DNA of 45,105 bases from Devosia sp. (GCF_028290435.1 NZ_JAQGJV010000055.1:1-45105); one strand, 5' to 3'. Shown: positions 16,382-26,021, numbered from the stretch's first letter. The notes: generated from the letters alone by a model not told the origin. Made by a program: numbers and translations.

Positions 16382-17660
16382 GCATGGCGTCCCGAGGGAT
16401 CGGGTCGCGCTTGCTGTGGTTGATGGCGCTGGCGACGCCCCAGATCAGGCCGACCAGCAGGAAATAATGCCGCCAGTGATCGCTGTCGATGATGGCCGAT
16501 TCGCCGACCAGCATTGTGTAGGTCGCGACCAGCGGAATCATCATCAGCCGGTAAGGGGAGGGCTTGGTCAGGCTGGCTATGCCCCGCCACAGCGTCAGGA
16601 TTACCAGGAGATAGTAGACCGCGCCGCCACCCCAGCCATAGGCGTGCAGCACGTTGACATAGACATTGTGCGGCAGCTCGCTCACCCGCATGAAGCTGAA
16701 TTCGCGCGGCCCGATGCCCAGCGGATTGGCGATCGCCAGTTCCCAGGCGTAGCCTTGGCGGCCGAAGCGGCCGGTTTCGCCGCTGTCATAGTTCTGGCTC
16801 GCCGCGCGTGTCTCGAACAGCCTGTTGACCGAGGGAATGCTGAGCAGTCCGCCGAGCGCCACCGCCAGCATGCCCAAGCCCACCAGCGACAGGATCATGA
16901 TGCGTACTTTTTCATGCGCCCGCGCCTCCAGCCAGAAGCACAGCACGAGCACGATGATCGATGAAAACGCGAAGTGTCCCCAGGCGGCGCGCGAGAAGCT
17001 GGCGAATACGCCGATGAACAGCACCATATAGACCGTGCCCGCCCAGAACGCCTTGCGGTTGGTGCCCAGGAGGACGCGCTGCAGGGCATACATTGCGGGC
17101 AGGATCAGGAATGGCCCGAACACGTTGGGGTCATTGAACATAGCCTTGGCGCGGCCATAGAGCAGGAAGGTATCGGCGGAAGGCATTAGCCCCAGATAGG
17201 CGAGGGTGCCGATCACGGCGCTGATCAGGGCTGCGGCCGTGTAGGCGTTCATCACCAGCCGCATGCGCCGTGCGGTCTGCTCGGCCACGTAATTTGCCAC
17301 GAAATAGCTGGTGAGCAGCAGAAAGGCCGTGACGATGACGAAAGTGATCTCGTCGGGTATCGACAGCACCCGCGCCTGGAACGCGGAGACTAGCGCGAAA
17401 GGAATGAAGGCCACGAACATGGCCAGCAGTCCCAGGGTAGAGCGATAAACCCCCATGCCGGCCAGGAAGGCGAAGGGCAGAACCAGGAGGAAACTGACCT
17501 CGTAGGGCGAGGGCTCGACGAAGACCAGGCAACCGGTGAAAATCCAGAACCCGACCAAGAAATCGAAAAGCACCTGCACCTTGGTGCGCAGATAAGTGCG
17601 GCCGAGTCGTTTGGACCCGGTCTTGAAGCTATCGGGACCGATGGTGCTCGCGAGGCTCAA
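16374..17660 (-). CDS. O-antigen ligase/polymerase-like membrane protein
   Basis: A 428-residue protein with about ten to twelve hydrophobic helices and the Wzy_C/O-antigen ligase pattern: a large loop with ETGRFGRQGYAWELAIANP, then GIGPREFSFMRVSELPHNVY carrying the conserved HN. It would polymerise or ligate lipid-linked glycan units at the periplasmic face of the inner membrane. Its place in an exopolysaccharide cluster suggests a Wzy-type polymerase. The TTG at 17660 overlaps the stop of the upstream gene (TTGA), giving coupled translation and an N-terminus [13 protein letters not shown] before the first helix. Frame upstream of this point is open but belongs to the overlapping gene. Confidence 0.85.
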   Translation of the reverse strand: MSLASTIGPDSFKTGSKRLGRTYLRTKVQVLFDFLVGFWIFTGCLVFVEPSPYEVSFLLVLPFAFLAGMGVYRSTLGLLAMFVAFIPFALVSAFQARVLSIPDEITFVIVTAFLLLTSYFVANYVAEQTARRMRLVMNAYTAAALISAVIGTLAYLGLMPSADTFLLYGRAKAMFNDPNVFGPFLILPAMYALQRVLLGTNRKAFWAGTVYMVLFIGVFASFSRAAWGHFAFSSIIVLVLCFWLEARAHEKVRIMILSLVGLGMLAVALGGLLSIPSVNRLFETRAASQNYDSGETGRFGRQGYAWELAIANPLGIGPREFSFMRVSELPHNVYVNVLHAYGWGGGAVYYLLVILTLWRGIASLTKPSPYRLMMIPLVATYTMLVGESAIIDSDHWRHYFLLVGLIWGVASAINHSKRDPIPRDAMLI

Positions 17661-19180
17661 TAGGCGTTCTCGTTCTTGGAGACGAGCGACACCGGGGTCA
17701 TGGCCACTATGTACAGATCGAGCAGGATGGACCAGTGCTCGATGTAGTAGAGGTCGTGGTTCACGCGCTGCATGATCTTGTCGATGGTGTCGGTCTCGCC
17801 GCGCCAGCCATTGACCTGGGCCCATCCAGTCATGCCGGGCTTGACGCGATGGCGCGCGAAATAGCCTTCGACGGCCTCATAGTAGAGCTTGTTATCGGCC
17901 TTGGCTTGCAGCGCATGGGGGCGGGGCCCGACGATGGACAGCTCGCCCTTGAGCACGTTGATGAGCTGCGGCAGCTCGTCGATGGAGGTCTTGCGGATGA
18001 ACCGGCCCACCCGGGTAACGCGTGGATCGCCCTTGGTGACGAGCTTGCTGGCACTGGCATCCAGCATGTCGGTGCGCATCGAGCGGAATTTGTAGATCTT
18101 GATCAGCTCGTTATTGAAGCCGTGCCGGTTCTGCATGAAGAACACGGGGCCGCGGCTCTCAAGCTTGATGGCGATGGCTGCCGCCAGCATGATCGGTGAG
18201 AACACGATCAGCGCGGTCAGCGCCACGATTTTGTCGAACACCCATTTGAAGATCAGGTTCCAGTCCGAAATCGGCCGATCGGCCATGTCGAACACGGCGA
18301 CGTCGCCAACATAGGAATAGGCCTTGTTGGTGAATTTGAGCTTGCTCATATGCGCCGAGAGCCGGATATCGACCGGCAGCACCCAGAGCTGGGTCAGCAT
18401 TTCGAGCACGCGCTTTTCCGCCGAAAGCGGCATCGACACGATCACCAGATCGACGGGCGAGCGGCGGGCGAATTCGATGAGATCGGCGACCTTGCCCAGC
18501 TTGGGGCAGCCGGCGACCGTCTCGGGCGAGCGGTCATCGACGCGATCATCGAACAGGCCGAGCAGGCGGATATCGTTGGAGGCGCCTTTGTCGATCTGCT
18601 GGATCAGCGTTTCGGCATCGTGCCCGCCACCGACGATGACGGTGCGGCGCTTCAGGCGGCCCATATTGGTCCAATGCCAGACGAGTGCCCGCAGGCCCAG
18701 GCGATAGGAAACCAGACCCACAGCGCCGCCGACATACCAGCTCAATAGCCAGACGCGGGAGACCATGTCCGACGCCTTGAGGAAGAATACGGTGATGGCC
18801 AGCACCAGCATGACCAAGGTCCAGCCGATCAGCACCCGGCTGAGCTGGCTGAACAGGGTGCGGTAGGAGGCAATGCGATGGGTGCGCGCTGCGTTGAACA
18901 GGATATTGGCCAAGAGGCACGAGGCCAGGATCACCGGGGCATAAAAGGCCGGCTCGCCCAGCTGCACATAGGCTTCGTAAATCCCGAAACCCAATAGCGC
19001 GAGGAGCACCGCTTCAGCGGCTTGAGCGACGCCGACGATCACGGCACCGGAATAGCCGCGCTCCATTGTGGCAGCGATAATGGCTTCGGCCTGTGGCGAG
19101 AGCGTGCGACCGGCGGGACCGGCCTCGGTTTGCTTGGAGACGTGCTCCAGCACAGCCTGTTTAGGGTCTACGCGATACAT
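17657..19180 (-). CDS. undecaprenyl-phosphate sugar phosphotransferase (WcaJ/ExoY-type)
   Basis: A 507-residue polyprenyl glycosylphosphotransferase that starts a polysaccharide repeat unit by moving a sugar-1-phosphate, usually glucose-1-P, to undecaprenyl phosphate. Four membrane helices occupy residues 45-160; a nucleotide-binding-like domain follows ([18 protein letters not shown], about 178). A fifth hydrophobic segment ([20 protein letters not shown]) leads into the catalytic domain: [39 protein letters not shown] and [17 protein letters not shown]. Full length for the long (WcaJ) form. The sugar is inferred from the family. It is followed directly by the O-antigen-ligase-like gene. Confidence 0.92.
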   Translation of the reverse strand: MYRVDPKQAVLEHVSKQTEAGPAGRTLSPQAEAIIAATMERGYSGAVIVGVAQAAEAVLLALLGFGIYEAYVQLGEPAFYAPVILASCLLANILFNAARTHRIASYRTLFSQLSRVLIGWTLVMLVLAITVFFLKASDMVSRVWLLSWYVGGAVGLVSYRLGLRALVWHWTNMGRLKRRTVIVGGGHDAETLIQQIDKGASNDIRLLGLFDDRVDDRSPETVAGCPKLGKVADLIEFARRSPVDLVIVSMPLSAEKRVLEMLTQLWVLPVDIRLSAHMSKLKFTNKAYSYVGDVAVFDMADRPISDWNLIFKWVFDKIVALTALIVFSPIMLAAAIAIKLESRGPVFFMQNRHGFNNELIKIYKFRSMRTDMLDASASKLVTKGDPRVTRVGRFIRKTSIDELPQLINVLKGELSIVGPRPHALQAKADNKLYYEAVEGYFARHRVKPGMTGWAQVNGWRGETDTIDKIMQRVNHDLYYIEHWSILLDLYIVAMTPVSLVSKNENAY

Positions 19181-19256
19181 TTGACGCCACCGGTACTCGT
19201 ACTCGGCGCCATCATCGGCTCAAGGAGTGAAGACTCGGTGAAATTGGCGGTGAGGA

Positions 19257-20384
19257 TTAGGCCGAGAGGTTCTGGTAGAGCGCCGTGATATCGCCCGCCA
19301 TCCGCTCCAGCGAGAAAGCTTCGGCGATGTGCGCGAGCCGGGTTTTCATTTCGATATGCGCTCCCCTTGGATCGTCGAGGACGGCTTGCATGGCCTCGCG
19401 CAAGGCCAGTGGATCGCCAGCGGGGATCAGGCTGGCGGCCGTGGGGCCAAAAATCTCGGGAATGCCCCCCACCTTGGTGGCGATTACCGGCAGTTGAGCG
19501 GCTGCGGCTTCGAGAACCACATAAGGCAGGGATTCGGCGAGTGACGGCACCAAGGCGCAGCGTCCGCGGGCGAACATCGCGCGGGCCGGTTGGGCACCTG
19601 CCAGTTCGACGCGATTTTGCAACTTGAGCTTGGCGATCTGTGCCGTGAGGGCCGCGCGGGCGGGCCCGTCGCCGGCCATGACCAGCGTGGCGGGTGTTCC
19701 ATCGGGACGCCGCACCTCGGCCAGCGCCTCGATCAGGATGTGAATGCCCTTGAGATCGCGCAATTCACCAACGAAGACGAAGTCTGCCGCATCGTCATTG
19801 GCGGGGACGGGAATGAATTCGTCCGGGTTCAGGCCGTTGTGGATCACCGGGCTGGGGCAGGTTGGCTCCTCGATCACGGCGCTATAGGTGCGCCTGGCGA
19901 AGGCGCTTTCGAAGATGATCGCAGCCGTTTGCGCCATTAGCTTGCGCTCGAGCAGGTGGAAAACCTGGCCGGAGCGCGAGCTGGCGGAGAAGTGCAGCAC
20001 GCCGCCGTGGGGGGTGTAGATCGCGATCGGCCGGCGTTTACCGATCTTCGCCAGCCGCGCGTAAAAGCCGCCCTTGGCGCCGTGGCCATGCAGCACGTCG
20101 ATATTTAGTTTGCTGACCAGCCGGCGCACCGCCAGCGGCGTCACCAGATCGCCGCGGCCCAGCACATGCGGCATGGCGAAGCGGTGAATGCCCAGGCTGG
20201 CGAAGGGGGTAAGCGCAGCGAGCCGGCTTTCGGTCTGGGCGTCATTGGCGAGGCTATCGACGACAATGCCGATCTCGTGGCCGTCAGCCGCAAGCGACCG
20301 CGTCAGGTCGGCGACATGGCGGAACAGCCCACCCACCGGAGCGCGCATGACTTGCAGGATGCGCAGCTTGCGCGCTGGGCCCAC
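19257..20384 (-). CDS. GT4-family glycosyltransferase
   Basis: A 375-residue GT-B enzyme that adds a sugar from a nucleotide donor to the growing lipid-linked unit on the cytoplasmic side. N-terminal acceptor domain: ILQVMRAPVGGLFRHVADL and VLHGHGAKGGFYARL. C-terminal donor domain: FVFVGELRDLKGIHILIEAL, LVMAGDGPARAAL, and the conserved ALVPSLAESLPYVVLEAAA (E-x7-E signature) with LPVIATKVGGIPEIFG. Rhizobial ExoL-like proteins are similar. The GTG start at 20384 lies 3 bases after the stop of the export gene, so translation is probably coupled. Donor and acceptor sugars are not predictable. Confidence 0.9.
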   Translation of the reverse strand: MGPARKLRILQVMRAPVGGLFRHVADLTRSLAADGHEIGIVVDSLANDAQTESRLAALTPFASLGIHRFAMPHVLGRGDLVTPLAVRRLVSKLNIDVLHGHGAKGGFYARLAKIGKRRPIAIYTPHGGVLHFSASSRSGQVFHLLERKLMAQTAAIIFESAFARRTYSAVIEEPTCPSPVIHNGLNPDEFIPVPANDDAADFVFVGELRDLKGIHILIEALAEVRRPDGTPATLVMAGDGPARAALTAQIAKLKLQNRVELAGAQPARAMFARGRCALVPSLAESLPYVVLEAAAAQLPVIATKVGGIPEIFGPTAASLIPAGDPLALREAMQAVLDDPRGAHIEMKTRLAHIAEAFSLERMAGDITALYQNLSA

Positions 20385-20387
20385 TGG

Positions 20388-20936
20388 CTAGAACCAGCGT
20401 TCGTTCACGACGATCGTATCGCCGGGATAGATGGGGAAATCGAGGTTGACGGCGCCCTTGACCATTTCGTTGCCCTGGCGGCGATACACCACGGCGCTGT
20501 TGCGATCGGCGGTGTCAGTGAAGCCGCCCGCCGTGCTGATCGCGGCGCGGACGGTCATGCCATAGACATAGGGGAACTGGCCGGCATTGCCGACTTCGCC
20601 CTGGATGAAGAAGGGTCGGTACTCGGCCACTTCCACGGCAACGTTGGGATTACGCATATATCCATTGGCGAGTGCCGCCGCCACGCGTGCCGCGGCAACC
20701 TTGGTGGTCTGTCCGCGCACGGGCACGGTTCCCACCAGCGGGAAGGCGATAGAGCCGCTATCGTCGACGCGGTAGGTCTCGGTCAGGTCGGCGTCGCCAT
20801 AGACGGTCACCCGCAGGGCGTCGCCGGTGTCGAGCTGGTACGGCCCCTTGGTGTCGACGAGGTATGTCGCCGGCACGGTGGCGCAGGATGCCAGCGGCAG
20901 CATCAATGCAATGGTGAGAACGGGCAGCCAGCGCAT
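20388..20936 (-). CDS. polysaccharide export lipoprotein (Wza/ExoF-like)
   Basis: A 182-residue exported protein. The first 18 residues are a lipoprotein signal with lipobox LASC. The Poly_export domain follows (YQLDTGDALRVTVYGDADLT, GSIAFPLVGTVPVRGQT), then an SLBB-like domain (FIQGEVGNAGQFPYVYGMTVRAAISTAGG written here only in part: GQFPYVYGMTVRAAIS) and the ending YPGDTIVVNERWF. Short members with one SLBB domain are typical of the rhizobial type, which work with an ExoP-like partner to pass polymer through the periplasm. First gene of the minus-strand operon, divergent from the ExoP-like gene. Confidence 0.9.
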   Translation of the reverse strand: MRWLPVLTIALMLPLASCATVPATYLVDTKGPYQLDTGDALRVTVYGDADLTETYRVDDSGSIAFPLVGTVPVRGQTTKVAAARVAAALANGYMRNPNVAVEVAEYRPFFIQGEVGNAGQFPYVYGMTVRAAISTAGGFTDTADRNSAVVYRRQGNEMVKGAVNLDFPIYPGDTIVVNERWF

Positions 20937-21087
20937 GAGAATCCAGCTCGGGTTTGATGGCCGGAGTGTCTGCCGGGATGGTTAAGATTTCCCTTAGAGC
21001 GGGCGCGTATTGTTGCGATCTGCAAATGCTTTAACGGATTGCTTACTACGATGGGGCGATAAATCCCCCGAACAGGCGAGGTGAGCA
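20937..21087. promoter_or_regulatory. divergent promoter region of the exopolysaccharide locus
   Basis: These 151 bases separate two divergent operons and must hold both promoters. Specific boxes are not certain. A small dyad TTGC-N5-GCAA lies at 21013-21025, and GGCGAGGTGAG immediately before 21088 supplies the RBS of the ExoP-like gene. Confidence 0.5.
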
Positions 21088-23463
21088 ATGGCCTACGAAT
21101 CGCAGGCTTTGCGCGATGCACGAATAGATCTGGGCGCCGTATTCGGTGCGGTCGTCAAACGTCTGCCACGCATCATCCTGGTGACGGTGTTGCTGCTGGC
21201 TGCTACATTCGCGCTGCTGATGTTTGTGCCGCGCATGTATGAGAGTTCGGCCGGCATCCTGGTCGAGCCGCGCACCAACGTGTTTGATACGGCGGGTAAT
21301 GCGCCGTCGGCGGCGGTCAGTGGATTGGCGGCGGGCGTCGTCTCCAGCCAGATCGAGCTGATCAAATCGCGCGAGACCCTGCTCAACGTCATCGACCAGC
21401 TCGACCTGCGCTCGGTTCCCGAGTTCAACGGCAGCGGCAGTGGCCCGTCGCCCCTGGGGATCATTTCGCAATTCCTCGGCCGCAAGGCCGCGCCAGCCAA
21501 TGTGGATGAGACCGTGCTGGCCAACCTGCTCGATCGCATGACGGTGATCCAGGAACGCGACTCGGCGATCATCACCGTGCTGGTGCGGTCGGTCGATCCG
21601 GAACTGGCCGCCAAGATCGCCAATGCGGTCGCCAATGCGCATGTGGCGCGCCGCACCGATCTGTCGCTGTCCGACACCGTCGAAGCGTCCGGCTGGCTGG
21701 GAAATGAAATCGCCAAGCTGCGCGTCTCGGTCACCGATGCGGAAAACGCGGTCGCCAACTTCAAGGTGCAGAACGACCTGTTCGTGGGCGCCAACAATAC
21801 GAGCCTGGCCGATCAGGACCTGTCCAGTGTTGCCACGCAGATCAGCGCCGCCCAGGAACGCAAGAGCGCGGCCTTGTCGCGCGCCTCGCTGATCCGGGGG
21901 CTGCTGGAACGCGGTGCGCCGATCGATGGCATTGCCGACGTGCGTGCTTCGGCCGTGATCCAGCAATTGACGCAGGAAAAGGCGCGACTGCAGGGCGAGC
22001 AGGCTCAGAAAGCCGCGACGCTGCTGCCCAATCATCCGACGATCCAGGCACTGGTCGCCCAGATCAACGAGCTGAACAACCAAATCAATATCGAAGGCCG
22101 CCGTGTCGCCGAGGGGCTAGAATCGGAAGCTGAGATTGAGGCTAACCTCGAAACCTCGCTGCGGAGCGAGCTGACCCGCGCCAAGGGCTCGGCCTCTGCC
22201 GCCACCACCAATACCGTCACTTTGGACAGCTTGGAACGCGAGGCCAAGGCACAGCGCGACCTGCTGGCCAGCTATCTGCAACGCTATAGCGAAGCCACGA
22301 CGCGCACCGAGGCGTTGCCTGATGTGCGAGTGGTTTCGCTGGCTGCCGCGTCGGTGAGCCCGGCCTCGCCCAAGACGCCGCTGATCTTGCTGGCTGTCGG
22401 CATAGTCGCCGCAGCTGCCCAGATTGGCCTCGTCATCCTGGGCGAACTAATGTCTGGCCGGGCCATCATCGAAGGCCGCCGCATTGCCTATGAAGACGAG
22501 CCCGAAGTGCGGCCGCAGGACGAGCTTGAGACGGTTCCATTCATGGAGACCGAGCTTGAGGCCGACCAGCAGTGGATGGAAGAGCCAGCACTTGATGCCG
22601 ATATCGCCACCCTGGACGATGCCGAGCCCGAGGTTGCGGCCTTCGAAGCGCCCCCCGCATTCGAGACACCAGAGGAAGTGCTTGCTGCGCCAGCCGTAAC
22701 GGTTCTGGCAGTGGAGCAGGCTGCGCCGATGTTCGCCAGCGAACACGATGTCGACAAGGCTGACCGCGCGCGCTTCATCAAGGCAGTTCTGGCCGAGCCG
22801 GAGCCTGAGCCGGAACTGACCGAGGACGAGCAGCAGGAGGTCGAACGCGCCGTCGCGCCGCCAGTCCGGACCCGGCCTGAGACCGCGTTGCCGCCGGCTC
22901 CCGTTGCGCCGCGGCCGCAATCTGCCCATACGGCCTTCGCCGACCTGTCCTCCGATCTGGCGCTTGGCCGCACGCGGCTGGTGCTGCTCGCGGGCCACCG
23001 GTCCAATGTCGAATGTGAAATGCTGGCCGAGGCGCTGGTTGCCGACGCGCTCGACAAAGGGCTCAGCGTGGCCCTAGTCGATGCTGGCAGCGCGCGCCGC
23101 TCCGACGATGCCGGGCTGTCGGACCTGAGCACCGACGAAGCCAGCTTCGGCGATGTCGTGCACAAGTCAAGCGACAACAGCTTTGCCGAAGTGCCATGGG
23201 GGCAGGGCGCGACTATCGATCGCCGCTCGCCCAAGCCGCTGACGCTGATCGAAGCGCTGGGCGATATCTATGAAGTCGTGGTGCTGATGACCGGCCGGGT
23301 CGGCATGACCTCGACACTCCCCCTGTTCGCCGACCTCGAAGGGCGGCTGGTGCTGGTGGCCAGCGATGACGCCACCGACGTCGAGGACCTGCGCCAGCAA
23401 CTGGCAGATGCCGGATTCGGTCGCGCCGATATCGTCACCACGCCCGAATTGGTCGCGGCATAA
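21088..23463 (+). CDS. Wzz/ExoP-like chain-length protein with degenerate kinase domain
   Basis: A 791-residue inner-membrane protein. The Wzz domain has TM1 at about 30-52, a periplasmic part with long coiled-coil segments (about 200-400), and TM2 at about 430-452. A Glu/Ala/Pro-rich linker (about 465-620) follows, then a C-terminal domain resembling the BY-kinase/CpsD fold (TRLVLLAGHRSNVECEMLAE, LSVALVDAG, IYEVVVLMTGRVGMTS, GRLVLVASDDATDVEDLRQQ). The Walker A position reads AGHRSNVEC with no GK[ST], and no Tyr cluster ends the protein, so it should not bind ATP or autophosphorylate as Wzc does. It would set chain length and work with the Wza-like lipoprotein. Full-length otherwise; ATG with a good RBS. 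Confidence 0.85.
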   Translation: MAYESQALRDARIDLGAVFGAVVKRLPRIILVTVLLLAATFALLMFVPRMYESSAGILVEPRTNVFDTAGNAPSAAVSGLAAGVVSSQIELIKSRETLLNVIDQLDLRSVPEFNGSGSGPSPLGIISQFLGRKAAPANVDETVLANLLDRMTVIQERDSAIITVLVRSVDPELAAKIANAVANAHVARRTDLSLSDTVEASGWLGNEIAKLRVSVTDAENAVANFKVQNDLFVGANNTSLADQDLSSVATQISAAQERKSAALSRASLIRGLLERGAPIDGIADVRASAVIQQLTQEKARLQGEQAQKAATLLPNHPTIQALVAQINELNNQINIEGRRVAEGLESEAEIEANLETSLRSELTRAKGSASAATTNTVTLDSLEREAKAQRDLLASYLQRYSEATTRTEALPDVRVVSLAAASVSPASPKTPLILLAVGIVAAAAQIGLVILGELMSGRAIIEGRRIAYEDEPEVRPQDELETVPFMETELEADQQWMEEPALDADIATLDDAEPEVAAFEAPPAFETPEEVLAAPAVTVLAVEQAAPMFASEHDVDKADRARFIKAVLAEPEPEPELTEDEQQEVERAVAPPVRTRPETALPPAPVAPRPQSAHTAFADLSSDLALGRTRLVLLAGHRSNVECEMLAEALVADALDKGLSVALVDAGSARRSDDAGLSDLSTDEASFGDVVHKSSDNSFAEVPWGQGATIDRRSPKPLTLIEALGDIYEVVVLMTGRVGMTSTLPLFADLEGRLVLVASDDATDVEDLRQQLADAGFGRADIVTTPELVAA

Positions 23464-23481
23464 TTCAGTCGGGGTCCCCGC

Positions 23482-24516
23482 GTGCCGTCTCTGAAATACG
23501 CCGCCATTGGCGCCATGTTCGAAGCACTGTGGCTGTCCCGACTGCCGGGGCTGATCCGGACGCTGTCGTCGTCGCGCGGCGTCATCTTCACGCTGCATCG
23601 GGTGTTGCCCGATGCGCCGGCCGAATTCGCGCCGAATGCTATCCTGCAGGTACGGCCGGACTTTCTGGACTATTGCATCACCCGGATAAGGGCGCTGGGT
23701 ATCGATATCGTCAGCATGGACGAAGCCGTCGTCCGCATGGCTTCCACCGACGATCACGAGCGGCAGTTCGTCGTTTTCACCTTCGACGACGCCTATAAGG
23801 ACAACCTGCAATACGCGCTGCCAGTGCTGCGGCGACAGAATTGCCCTTTTACGCTCTATGTGCCGACGGCTCTGGTCGATGGCACCGGCGAGGTCTGGTG
23901 GCAGTCCATCGAGGACATTATTGGCCGCGAAAATGCCATTACCGTGGACGGGGAGCGCCTCGACACCAGCACCCTCGCGGTGAAGCAGGCGGCTTATGAT
24001 GTGCTCTACTGGCGAATGCGCAAAATGCCGGAAGCAGATCGGGTCATTTTGATGCGCAGTTTTGCAGTCGACCATGGCTACGATCTCGACCGGCAATGCC
24101 GCGACCTCATAATGGACTGGGACGAGCTGCGGCAGTTCGCCGACGAAGCGCTCTGCACCATCGGCGCGCATACCGTGCATCACTATGAATTGGCCAAGCT
24201 GCCGCTGGAGCAGGCGCGCAGCGAAATGGCGCGGTCGGCCGATATCCTGGAGGCAAAGTTCGGCCATCGGCCGGCGCACATCTCGTATCCCATCGGGGGG
24301 CCCGCCTCGGCTGGGCCTCGTGAATTCGAGCTGGCGCGGGAACTCGGCTTCCGCACCGGCGTCACCACGCGCCCCGGCGGCATCTATGCGCAGCACAGCC
24401 AGACGCCGCAGGCACTGCCGCGCGTTTCGCTCAACGGACTGTTCCAGAAAAAGCGCTATATCGATGTTTTCGCGACGGGAACCATCTTCAGCACGCTAGG
24501 TCGCATCACTGGCTAG
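23482..24516 (+). CDS. polysaccharide deacetylase (CE4/NodB family)
   Basis: A 344-residue enzyme with the NodB fold. Motif 1 is FTFDDAYKDN (catalytic base and metal Asp, about residue 99), motif 2 is GAHTVHHYELAKL (two metal His, about 230), followed by the HISYPIGGP region. It would remove acetyl groups, most likely from the exopolysaccharide or its lipid-linked precursor. The N-terminus (AAIGAMFEALWLSRLPGLIRTL) is hydrophobic but is not a clear signal peptide, so location is unsure. GTG start 18 bases after the ExoP-like stop, same operon. It overlaps the convergent DUF2842 gene by 4 bases. Confidence 0.87.
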   Translation: MPSLKYAAIGAMFEALWLSRLPGLIRTLSSSRGVIFTLHRVLPDAPAEFAPNAILQVRPDFLDYCITRIRALGIDIVSMDEAVVRMASTDDHERQFVVFTFDDAYKDNLQYALPVLRRQNCPFTLYVPTALVDGTGEVWWQSIEDIIGRENAITVDGERLDTSTLAVKQAAYDVLYWRMRKMPEADRVILMRSFAVDHGYDLDRQCRDLIMDWDELRQFADEALCTIGAHTVHHYELAKLPLEQARSEMARSADILEAKFGHRPAHISYPIGGPASAGPREFELARELGFRTGVTTRPGGIYAQHSQTPQALPRVSLNGLFQKKRYIDVFATGTIFSTLGRITG

Positions 24517-24731
24517 GCGGCCGGTACGTCATCCTTGGCCATCCAGCGGATGAGGGCCATGGCCGGGAAAATCCAGCCCATGCCGGCGACGCAAAAGAAC
24601 GGGATCAGCACGAACCACGGCATGCCCTGCAGCAGTTCCAGATAGATCGTCGTGCCCACGACCAGCCATGCCGCGATCGAGCCGAGGATCAGCAGCACTC
24701 CCAAAAATTTGCGTTTGCGCTGCGTCATCAT
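24513..24731 (-). CDS. DUF2842 family small membrane protein
   Basis: A 72-residue protein with two hydrophobic helices (about 9-30 and 38-62) and the family's pattern: basic start MTQRKRKFLGVLL, central LLQGMPWFV, and the ending GMGWIFPAMALIRWM. DUF2842 is a short alphaproteobacterial family of unknown function. Either of two adjacent ATG codons (24731 or 24728) can start it. It is divergent from ctaA, a frequent neighbour of this kind of gene. Confidence 0.85.
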   Translation of the reverse strand: MMTQRKRKFLGVLLILGSIAAWLVVGTTIYLELLQGMPWFVLIPFFCVAGMGWIFPAMALIRWMAKDDVPAA

Positions 24732-24807
24732 GCGTCATCGCGGCTATTGCGGTTCCTAGTGGGCGGGCATACCACTGCGCCCCGTCGACCGATACCGGGA
24801 TAATGCT

Positions 24808-25872
24808 GTGACGACCGCCCATGATGCCGCACTGATACAGACCTTGCCTGCCACCAATCGCCTGCGCCCGGTGCGCATCTGGCTCTATGTCGTGGCGGCC
24901 GCGGTGCTGTTCATGGTCGTGGTTGGCGGCATTACACGGCTGACGGAATCCGGGCTGTCCATCACCAGTTGGCAGCCGATTTCGGGCACCATCCCGCCGA
25001 TGAACGATGCGGCCTGGCAGGCCGAATTCGACGCCTACAAGCAAATCCCGCAATATCAGGTCAACAATATCGACATGACCATGGATGGCTTCAAAGCCAT
25101 CTTCTTCTGGGAATATCTTCATCGCCTGATCGGGCGGCTGCTGGGTGTGATCTTCCTCGTGCCGTTCCTCGTATTCCTGGTGCAGCGCCGTCTTCCGCGC
25201 ACGCTGGCCTTGCCGCTGGCTGGCCTGTTCGTGCTCGGCGGTTTCCAGGGCGTGCTGGGTTGGTGGATGGTGTCTTCGGGCCTGTCCGAACTCACCTCCG
25301 TGTCGCAATACCGGCTGGCTGCCCATCTTACGGCGGCAGCGCTCTTATTCATCGCCTTGGTTTATGTACCGCGCTCGCTGGAGCCGGGCAGGGCGCCAGG
25401 CAAGGTCACAACCACCAATATCTGGACCGGGGCGATCCTGCTCGTGCTCATCCTGATCCAGATCGCCGCGGGTGCCTTCGTTGCCGGGCTCGACGCAGGC
25501 ATGGGCTACAATACCTGGCCGCTGATGGATGGAGCCATCATCCCCAATGGCTTGGGCATCATGCAGCCGTTCTGGCGCAATCTGTTCGAGAATGCCCTGA
25601 CCGTGCAGTTCGTCCATCGCTGCATTGCCTATGTCATCATCCTCTATCTGGTCTTCGCCATCTGGCGCCAATCGCGCGCTGGCGGCTTTGATGGTGTCAA
25701 TGGCTGGCTGCCCCGCATCGCCGCGTTCGTCGTGCTGCAAGCCGCTTTGGGCATTGCCACGCTGCTGTTTTCGGTGCCCATCGGCCTCGCCGTCGGCCAT
25801 CAGGCGCTGGCCTTCATGCTGGCGGGCCTGACGATCGCCTACCTTGCGGATATGCGTCGTGCTTTGCGGTAG
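24808..25872 (+). CDS. ctaA: heme A synthase (COX15/CtaA type 2)
   Basis: A 354-residue, eight-helix inner-membrane enzyme that oxidises the methyl group of heme O to make heme A for aa3-type cytochrome oxidase. The heme-ligand His residues lie in the expected helices: EYLHRLIGRLLG (about 108), RLAAHLTAAAL (about 173), FVHRCIAYVII (about 271) and VGHQALAF (about 331). VVVGGITRLTESGLSITSW near the N-terminus is the family signature. The length matches alphaproteobacterial members. The start is GTG. The gene stands alone, ahead of the rplM promoter. Confidence 0.94.
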   Translation: MTTAHDAALIQTLPATNRLRPVRIWLYVVAAAVLFMVVVGGITRLTESGLSITSWQPISGTIPPMNDAAWQAEFDAYKQIPQYQVNNIDMTMDGFKAIFFWEYLHRLIGRLLGVIFLVPFLVFLVQRRLPRTLALPLAGLFVLGGFQGVLGWWMVSSGLSELTSVSQYRLAAHLTAAALLFIALVYVPRSLEPGRAPGKVTTTNIWTGAILLVLILIQIAAGAFVAGLDAGMGYNTWPLMDGAIIPNGLGIMQPFWRNLFENALTVQFVHRCIAYVIILYLVFAIWRQSRAGGFDGVNGWLPRIAAFVVLQAALGIATLLFSVPIGLAVGHQALAFMLAGLTIAYLADMRRALR

Positions 25873-25884
25873 TATAATACCGCA
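25865..25884. terminator. hairpin overlapping the ctaA stop
   Basis: TGCGGTA and TACCGCA form a perfect 7-bp stem with a 6-base AT-rich loop, covering the ctaA stop codon. No U-tract follows, so termination is uncertain. Confidence 0.35.
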
Positions 25885-25903
25885 TCCATAAAGCATTGAT
25901 TTT

Positions 25904-25950
25904 GTTGATGTTTATCAACCCCCTTGACGACGTGCGACTCCCCCTCTAAA
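25904..25950 (+). promoter_or_regulatory. probable rplM-rpsI promoter with upstream palindrome
   Basis: TTGACG at 25924-25929 and CTAAAC at 25946-25951 (or TCTAAA at 25945) are spaced 15-16 bases, slightly short but acceptable. Just upstream lies a perfect dyad GTTGAT-GTTT-ATCAAC (25904-25919) in an AT-rich patch. The predicted leader is about 65 bases. Confidence 0.45.
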
Positions 25951-26021
25951 CGGACCGCAATAAGCCGCCAATTCCTTCGAGAACGGGCCGGTAAGCCACG
26001 AAAATCTAGGGAATTTCACTC

